53,939 nt of DNA from Ruminobacter sp. (GTDB taxonomy: Bacteria > Pseudomonadota > Gammaproteobacteria > Enterobacterales > Succinivibrionaceae): assembly GCA_017940385.1 (NCBI GenBank), contig JAGAYS010000058.1, positions 1-53,939 of the forward strand, written 5' to 3'. Both the position numbers and the translations under genes were made by a program. Below, piece by piece: positions 48,856 to 53,939 of the stretch (positions are counted from its first letter, which is position 1; each line of letters begins with the position of its first letter). The notes under the pieces were generated by a model, which saw nothing but the letters and a program-made list of their open reading frames with translations, was not told the DNA's origin and did no database searches.

Positions 48856-48884
48856 AAGGAGCCGACCGTGTCGGATCCTTTTGT
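48856..48884 (+). terminator. Terminator of tsaB
   Basis: AAGGAGCCGA pairs with TCGGATCCTT with one mismatch, followed by TTGTTGTG. Moderately strong. Confidence 0.65.
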
Positions 48885-48924
48885 TGTGTGCTCGGTATGT
48901 GCACTATCCATAGGTGGCACGAAT

Positions 48925-49200
48925 TCAGTATCTGGCGGCAGGGATTAGCGAAATCTCTATGCCGAATTTGATACCGAGCCATGTGGCATAGGCCTTTGGC
49001 TTGTTTGGCTCTGAGGACTTGCCTTGTACGTTTTGGGGCTTGCCGTAATCCTCTCTGGTGTTTTCAAAACATCGTTTGTGTACTGAAACACATTTCTGCG
49101 GCTGTCTGATTTTTTTCCCGGCTGAAGACCGTTAACTGCCGTATCTTTTGCCGGAAAACAGCCGTAATGCCGAAATCCCCGATGGCATATCGTCAAAAAT
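48925..49200 (-). pseudogene. Possible frameshifted coding remnant
   Basis: The minus strand has an open frame ending at TGA 48927-48925 whose last 43 residues look protein-like: it contains REDYGKPQNVQGKSSEPNK and later ATWLGIKFGIEISLIPAARY. Upstream, the coherent-looking frame (PAKDTAVNGLQPGKK) is a different one, so a frameshift may lie near 49057-49115. No start or family was recognised; a decayed transposase end is one possibility. It could also be chance. Confidence 0.25.
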
Positions 49201-49310
49201 ATCAATAATGTGACAGTGTATAATGCAAATTCCGCGTTTTTGATTTATGCTTAAACTGTATGTTTCGGAGCATTGTCCGCATGTGCCTGTTTTTCGGATG
49301 AAGAGGCCGT

Positions 49311-50435
49311 GTGAATCTGTTCCGTCTGATAGGTTGTTTTTATAAATGGTTTCGCATTATGGATGATTCTAACGCTGATTCTCGTGGATACGGTGTGGCA
49401 ATTATCGGTGCCGGAGCCATGTCACGCGAGCGAATAAAGATATATCGCACACTAAACCGTCCGATTACCGCCATATACAGTCATAACACGGATAAGGCCA
49501 AAGCTTTGGTGGAGGAGTTCGGCTTAACCGGACAGACGGTTGTCTTTGACAGTATTTCCAGTTTCTGGGATTACGAGAAATCATCCTATGTGTATATAGC
49601 ATCCACCAACGATTCCCACTGTAATTATGCCACTGAAGCCATGATGCATGACCGTCACGTTCTGGTTGAACAGATGATGGTATGTTCAATCAGTGAACTG
49701 GCAAAGGTTCATGAGTGTCTCAAGAACAGCAAAAAGATCCTCATGGAAGCCAATCCTACGCTTTCATCTCCTCTCATTACAGGATTTGGCAGGGTGATAA
49801 GGGGACATCAGGTCTTTGAAGACATCGGCAGACCTACGAATGTGTGTATAAGCTACGGCCGGTCTAATTCAAAATTCGTGAGGGACGATTTCCTGCGTCA
49901 GAAAATCACCATTTCCGACGGAGTTCTTTTTAACCTTGGCGGATATGCCATAGGTGCCGCAGTATCCCTTCTTGGGACGCACGTTGAGGTTATAAATTCA
50001 CATCTGGACATTTCACATGAGTATCATGTGGGTGTAAATGCGAATATCATACTGCGCAACAGGCAGGGAGTTACCGCAACCATAACAATTTCTAATGTTT
50101 CCAATCTTCCGTGTGCTCTCGATATTGGCGGAAGTTACGGATATTATTTCATCAAAGATTTTGTTCATTCCCAGTCCTATATGAGTTGTCTTAACGGCAA
50201 TCCTCCGGAGGAGCATGACATGACCTCCAGATTCGACAGTGAGGCTCACATAAAAAGAAGTATGTTTGAAACTGATTCGGCATATAATTTTGCCCTGCAG
50301 ATACTGCACTTTGAGAGTCTTCTGGATCGGGGGTATGAGGCCTGCATGGCAGACAATCAGAATCATTTCAGGGAATCGAAGGCGGTATTCAGAGTCATTA
50401 CCGAAGTTCTTGCCAATAATTACAGTGACGTGTAG
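49311..50435 (+). CDS. Gfo/Idh/MocA-family oxidoreductase with altered EKP motif
   Basis: 374 residues from GTG 49311, chosen for GAAGAGG just upstream; an ATG at 49359 would remove 16 residues. The NAD(P)-binding fold begins GVAIIGAGAMSRERI, followed by YIASTNDSHCNYATEAMM. The family's EKP motif, whose lysine binds cofactor and substrate, is E120-Q121-M122 here (HVLVEQMMV). The C-terminal half is the usual alpha/beta domain. Family members oxidise or reduce sugars and related alcohols; without the lysine the activity may differ or be lost. The gene stands alone, ending at a strong terminator. Confidence 0.85.
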   Translation: MNLFRLIGCFYKWFRIMDDSNADSRGYGVAIIGAGAMSRERIKIYRTLNRPITAIYSHNTDKAKALVEEFGLTGQTVVFDSISSFWDYEKSSYVYIASTNDSHCNYATEAMMHDRHVLVEQMMVCSISELAKVHECLKNSKKILMEANPTLSSPLITGFGRVIRGHQVFEDIGRPTNVCISYGRSNSKFVRDDFLRQKITISDGVLFNLGGYAIGAAVSLLGTHVEVINSHLDISHEYHVGVNANIILRNRQGVTATITISNVSNLPCALDIGGSYGYYFIKDFVHSQSYMSCLNGNPPEEHDMTSRFDSEAHIKRSMFETDSAYNFALQILHFESLLDRGYEACMADNQNHFRESKAVFRVITEVLANNYSDV

Positions 50436-50482
50436 CGACGGATTCAGTTAAATAAAGGATTACGGCCCATACTGCGGGAAAG

Positions 50483-50516
50483 AAACGAAGGCCTCAGAAA
50501 TCTGAGGCCTTCGTTT
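50483..50516. terminator. Bidirectional terminator between oxidoreductase and DUF4124 genes
   Basis: AAACGAAGGCCTCAGA and its complement form a 16-bp perfect stem with a minimal loop, with A/T ends on both sides. It serves both converging genes. Confidence 0.92.
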
Positions 50517-50545
50517 TAGGAAATTACTTTCTGAAAGTAACAGTG

Positions 50546-51280
50546 TTACTGTTCGGCCTGTGCCGGTGCGGCGTCAGGTTCTTTTTTACGGACTTCCTGC
50601 TGTTTGTTCTTTCCCTTTGCCTTGTTCTTTGAGGAAGTTCTGAGCTTCTTCTTTGGAGCTTCCGTTTCGGAATCGGCGTTAGGATCCATCATGTTCAGGT
50701 TTTCAGTCTGAATTTGCGGAGCTTCGCGGTATTTCTGCATAACCGTATCAATCATGCTCTGATCAGTAATGGTCTGGAAACAGTGGTTTGCACTCTGCTC
50801 TAGAATCTTGAGGTTCTTGAGACGTTCGCTCTCAACCTGAAGGATACACTGGTCATATTTTACTGACTGTTTGTTACGGTTATATTTGTATTCGCAGTCA
50901 AGCTTCTGCTTTATGCTGTTGTCGTCAATGTGACGCTTCTGATAGCTCATCTTGTCAAAGGTTATGTCAACGCAGGTCTGCAGACGATCCAGGTCCTGCT
51001 TTCTTTTCAGTTCCTTTTCCTGAGTGATCTTATCCTGATTCTGGATAAGATAAAGCTCCTGCTTTTCCTTATTTGACTTCTTGATGGCCTCAAGCTGTTT
51101 GCTTGAGAATGTGGTGTCGATTACTTCTATGTTTTTTACGCCGTAAGGCTTGCTCGGAGAGTAGTGTATGGCTCCGTTGCTGTCTTCCCAGCGATAGAAT
51201 TTGTTGCCGGCATATGCAGAAGAAGAAATAACGGCACAGACCGTTACTGCAGCTGCCATCAGTGTAAATTTGTTAAACAT
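50546..51280 (-). CDS. Exported DUF4124-domain protein
   Basis: 244 residues. The signal peptide is cleaved near residue 24 (SSAYA/G). DUF4124 follows at once: KFYRWEDSNGAIHYS, a motif shared by many small periplasmic proteins of unknown function. Residues 60-190 are charged and helical, probably a coiled coil with four cysteines, and the last 50 are Lys-rich and disordered. It is a monocistronic gene with converging neighbours. Confidence 0.85.
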   Translation of the reverse strand: MFNKFTLMAAAVTVCAVISSSAYAGNKFYRWEDSNGAIHYSPSKPYGVKNIEVIDTTFSSKQLEAIKKSNKEKQELYLIQNQDKITQEKELKRKQDLDRLQTCVDITFDKMSYQKRHIDDNSIKQKLDCEYKYNRNKQSVKYDQCILQVESERLKNLKILEQSANHCFQTITDQSMIDTVMQKYREAPQIQTENLNMMDPNADSETEAPKKKLRTSSKNKAKGKNKQQEVRKKEPDAAPAQAEQ

Positions 51281-51608
51281 CCTGTAAACGACTCCGTAAA
51301 AAGTGTATGTTGTTAATTATTTACGATAATATGCACTAAACTCTCTGCCAGTCCGCGCGGATAACCTTTCCCGTGAGGGCTGAAATTATTGTCCGTAACT
51401 GCACTCATACACGTATGTTTATATAAGTTATACAATAATTAAAAGTAGTATTCTATAATTATTTTATTATTTAATAAGTATTTGATGGTGTACTCAATAA
51501 AAACGTCAAAACACTCAGTAAATATATAAACTGTTTAAACTTAAACCGTATAAGTGGTTATTATATATGATCTTTTATCTTTAAACATTTTTTTATAAAA
51601 TTTATTAT
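51281..51608. other. AT-rich spacer upstream of the DUF4124 gene
   Basis: Very AT-rich sequence containing the control region of the minus-strand DUF4124 gene. No gene or clear promoter was picked out. Confidence 0.4.
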
Positions 51609-51643
51609 AAAAACAGATATCCTTGGCATTCATATCTGTTTTT
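51609..51643 (-). terminator. Terminator of the 534-residue exported protein gene
   Basis: AAAAACAGATAT pairs with ATATCTGTTTTT around an 11-base loop; on the minus strand the stem ends in T-rich TTTATAATAAA. Confidence 0.85.
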
Positions 51644-51688
51644 CCGGTTCCGCAGCCGTCCGCTGACAGCTGTTTTCGGAAGCCGTTC

Positions 51689-53293
51689 TTATTTTTTCTT
51701 TTTCTTTGCCAGCAGTGATGAATACTGACGTATAAGCTCAAGCTGCTCTTCAGGGCTTGCATCCGCATGATCCGCAAGGGCCTTTTCCGTTTCGGAAATG
51801 AACTTTTCCCATGATTCCTCATCCTGTTCTTCTGGTTTCATGCTGAACCAGTTTTTAAGTCCAGGTACGGCGGATATGAAGCTCTTCTCCATTTCTGTAA
51901 GATTCCGGAGTGTCGGTGTCCACCTGAGATTGTTGTACAGCAGACCGGCACTGATGAAGTCCTCAATTTCGTTGTCCGTATTGTCTCCGAGAAGAAGAAC
52001 CAGCATGATTGAATCCATGTTGCCGGAATCGTTATCGGTGTCTTCATTGTCCGGCATCAGGGACTGTACCTTAAGCATCAGGTATGATTTTGTGATCTCA
52101 TCTGTGCCGTATGTATTGTCACAGTCAATAATAACGCTCGGCAGCCCCATAAGCTCCTTTTCGTTTACTTCATGAGGAGCCATGCATGTTTTGTCTTCCG
52201 CTATTTTGGCGGCTATCTGCATCATGTCTTCCGCATCCATGAGCTTGGCGGTAATCATGGTTGACGCTGCAACATGTTCACCCTGCGCATCGCTGAAAGT
52301 CAGCAGGTTGTTGCCGAAGCGGTTTTCGGTAACGTTGACGAGTGAAAGGGGAACCGTTGCCGATTCTCCGTTAATCTGTAAAGGTTTGAAGTTGTTTTTG
52401 CGGGACGGTATCAGAAGCTTGGTATTGAAGAGAGTGTCCTTCATGATGTCTTCCGCACGGCTGTGAAGGACGTCGAAATCACTGGCCAGGGATTCGTTCA
52501 TGTCCTCGGCCTGGCCTTCGGCATTTCTTCTGCTGAATGATGATGACAGATAAACGTTGATGGCAGCCTCAGGTATGACCAGACTGCTAAGCGTCCTTTC
52601 AGGGTGCTTGTAGTTTACCAGTTCGCGTGACAGATAGTTAATGATCAGAACTTTTCTGTTTTCGGCAGGATCTTCTTCTCCGTTTTTAGGTTTTACGGCT
52701 TCATTGGCGTACATGTATGTCTGGCCGATATGTTCGTCATCGTTCTGAACGATGACGTAGAAATCCGCGTTGCGTGACGAACAGCCGAAATAGGCGACGT
52801 TCTGATCGTTGATGCTGAAGGTTTTTGTGTAAAGGTTTCGGCATTCCTCGGAAATATTTTTTGATATGTTTTCAAGTGTCAGGGCATCGCCGCTCTGAAG
52901 CAGGGAGCCTGAGAGTTCCGGGGAGATTTCAGACATTTCGAATCTGGATATACCTGAATCCTTCAGTGCTATGAATTCAACGAAAGGCTTGCCGTAGAAC
53001 ATTTCCCTGATTTTCATGCTGTTGTTTACCACGACAGGAGGGGTGAATGTTATGCCCATCGAAAGCGTGTCGTAGCGTTCAGGATAAAGAATCATGTCGG
53101 CGGTGGAGAACAATGCCTGTTTCGGCATCGGGTACAGTGCGGAATTGGCGTAGATACTGATAAAAGAGGTGTTTATGTCCTGAGGTATTGTCACGTTTAC
53201 TTCGGAAAAAGTTCCGGCAACAGCAATCCCTGAGACTACTCCCAGAGACAGCAGTACTGCCTTATAAATTTTCTGAAGTATTTTTGCTAACAT
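51689..53293 (-). CDS. Unknown exported protein
   Basis: 534 residues. The first 26 residues are a signal peptide (hydrophobic LLSLGVVSGIAVA, cleavage after Ala26). The mature protein is acidic with three scattered cysteine pairs and no repeats, membrane segments or catalytic motif I recognise. It ends in a run of lysines (LLAKKKKK). Strand-rich segments alternate with helical ones near the C-terminus (about 470-534). It is a single gene with its own terminator. An envelope location is inferred from the signal peptide; no function is suggested. Confidence 0.8.
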   Translation of the reverse strand: MLAKILQKIYKAVLLSLGVVSGIAVAGTFSEVNVTIPQDINTSFISIYANSALYPMPKQALFSTADMILYPERYDTLSMGITFTPPVVVNNSMKIREMFYGKPFVEFIALKDSGISRFEMSEISPELSGSLLQSGDALTLENISKNISEECRNLYTKTFSINDQNVAYFGCSSRNADFYVIVQNDDEHIGQTYMYANEAVKPKNGEEDPAENRKVLIINYLSRELVNYKHPERTLSSLVIPEAAINVYLSSSFSRRNAEGQAEDMNESLASDFDVLHSRAEDIMKDTLFNTKLLIPSRKNNFKPLQINGESATVPLSLVNVTENRFGNNLLTFSDAQGEHVAASTMITAKLMDAEDMMQIAAKIAEDKTCMAPHEVNEKELMGLPSVIIDCDNTYGTDEITKSYLMLKVQSLMPDNEDTDNDSGNMDSIMLVLLLGDNTDNEIEDFISAGLLYNNLRWTPTLRNLTEMEKSFISAVPGLKNWFSMKPEEQDEESWEKFISETEKALADHADASPEEQLELIRQYSSLLAKKKKK

Positions 53294-53735
53294 TGGGCAA
53301 TATTTCTCTTATCTTCCTGATTCGCGAATGAAATAAAAGCGGTTTCTTCAGAAATCATGTTCAAATTTCCGTAAGGCCTGCAAAACAATCCTTATAATGC
53401 GCGCGTTAAAGGTATGAAACCGTTATTAAATTATAATTCAAGTGTTTAAAAACATAAAATTCGAGTTAAAAAAATTAATAATGTGTCTTGTTTTTTGTGA
53501 TCTGAATTCGAACTGTACGTTAACAGCCTGTGAAAATTCAATCATAAATACGCCGTACTGCCGTTCTTTCATAAAATGGCCGGGAACAGCCGTACATAAG
53601 GTTTTTTGTTCTGTCGGGAATTCCCTGAAACCGTTCGATTGATTTGATAAAAGGCATCAAAAACATGTTTTTTGTATGTTTTGTGGACGTTTAGCTCAAT
53701 TTTTGAATAAACAGGTGAAAATGTTAAATTTTTTT
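53294..53735. other. Spacer before the tRNA genes
   Basis: Contains upstream sequence of the exported-protein gene on the minus strand. A 66-codon plus-strand frame (53442-53642) has no family resemblance and is not called. Nothing else recognised. Confidence 0.4.
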
Positions 53736-53763
53736 TTGACAGATGAATAATTTTCTATATAAT
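53736..53763 (+). promoter_or_regulatory. Strong tRNA operon promoter
   Basis: Perfect TTGACA (53736-53741) and perfect TATAAT (53758-53763) with a 16-base spacer. It lies about 40 bases before tRNA-Gly. Confidence 0.92.
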
Positions 53764-53800
53764 ACACCATGTTCTCTGACGGAGAACAAAGCATGAAGAT

Positions 53801-53876
<76 letters not shown>

Positions 53877-53882
53877 AAGTTT

Positions 53883-53939
53883 GGCGCGTTAGCAAAGCGG
53901 TTATGCAGCGGATTGCAAATTCGTCTAGTCCAGTTCGAC
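53883..53939 (+). tRNA. tRNA-Cys (GCA), cut by window end
   Basis: GGCGCGTTAGCAAAGCGG is the usual tRNA-Cys start, with anticodon GCA at 53915-53917 and the beginning of the T arm (GTTCGAC). The 3' end is outside the window. It lies six bases behind tRNA-Gly; in enterics a tRNA-Leu follows in this order. Confidence 0.93.

Noticed and set aside
53442-53642. 66-codon plus-strand frame
   Set aside because: No coding character or ribosome binding site; lies in the spacer ahead of the tRNA genes.

Overview
The window reads as a chromosomal segment of a gammaproteobacterium. HexR, YebG, a YoaA-type helicase next to TsaB, ClcA, PgsA, UmuD and the operon order hisGDCBHAF(IE), with a bifunctional HisB, all point there. 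AT-rich spacers, an ISL3-like transposase end, many Sel1-repeat and unrecognised envelope proteins, and a secreted GH13 protein would suit a gut anaerobe such as a member of the Succinivibrionaceae. That family assignment is inference, not something the sequence proves.

Layout. 1-960: an insertion sequence ends inside the start of galE, followed by a gene-poor decayed stretch. 964-10262: a very large anchored Sel1-repeat protein, a secreted GH13 (alpha-amylase family) protein whose usual catalytic Glu appears to be Gln, a PfkB sugar kinase and a HAD-type lipoprotein. 10469-16479: a TPP riboswitch and the thiamine operon thiC-thiDE-thiS-thiG-thiH. 16620-20677: an MFS transporter with an orphan umuD, a YbjQ pair, yebG, and small unknown genes. 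21182-24657: a Sel1 lipoprotein, an ORF-less group IIC intron directly behind that gene's terminator, and pgsA. 24941-30689: an unknown membrane protein, clcA, and a three-gene SPFH / membrane / zinc-ribbon module resembling the Bacillus ydjGHI set. 31065-38518: the complete histidine operon on the minus strand, with promoter, a leader peptide holding six consecutive His codons, and an attenuator. 38672-44165: an unknown 784-residue protein, hexR, a 1-kb spacer with a LacI-type operator-like palindrome, and glucokinase. 44406-53293: two small membrane proteins, the yoaA-like helicase, tsaB, an oxidoreductase lacking the usual EKP lysine, a DUF4124 protein and an unknown exported protein. 53736-53939: a strong promoter with tRNA-Gly(GCC) and the start of tRNA-Cys(GCA).

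How the genes work together. Two biosynthetic operons carry visible RNA control: TPP sensing for thiamine and His-tRNA attenuation for histidine. Sugar handling is represented by GH13, PfkB kinase, HexR and Glk. Genome maintenance is represented by UmuD, YebG and a YoaA-like helicase. The points most worth a second look are the GH13 active-site change, the degenerate HisE half of HisIE, the ydjGHI-like module, the ORF-less group IIC intron, UmuD without UmuC, and the substituted EKP motif. No CRISPR array, rRNA, prophage or conspicuous defence island was seen.
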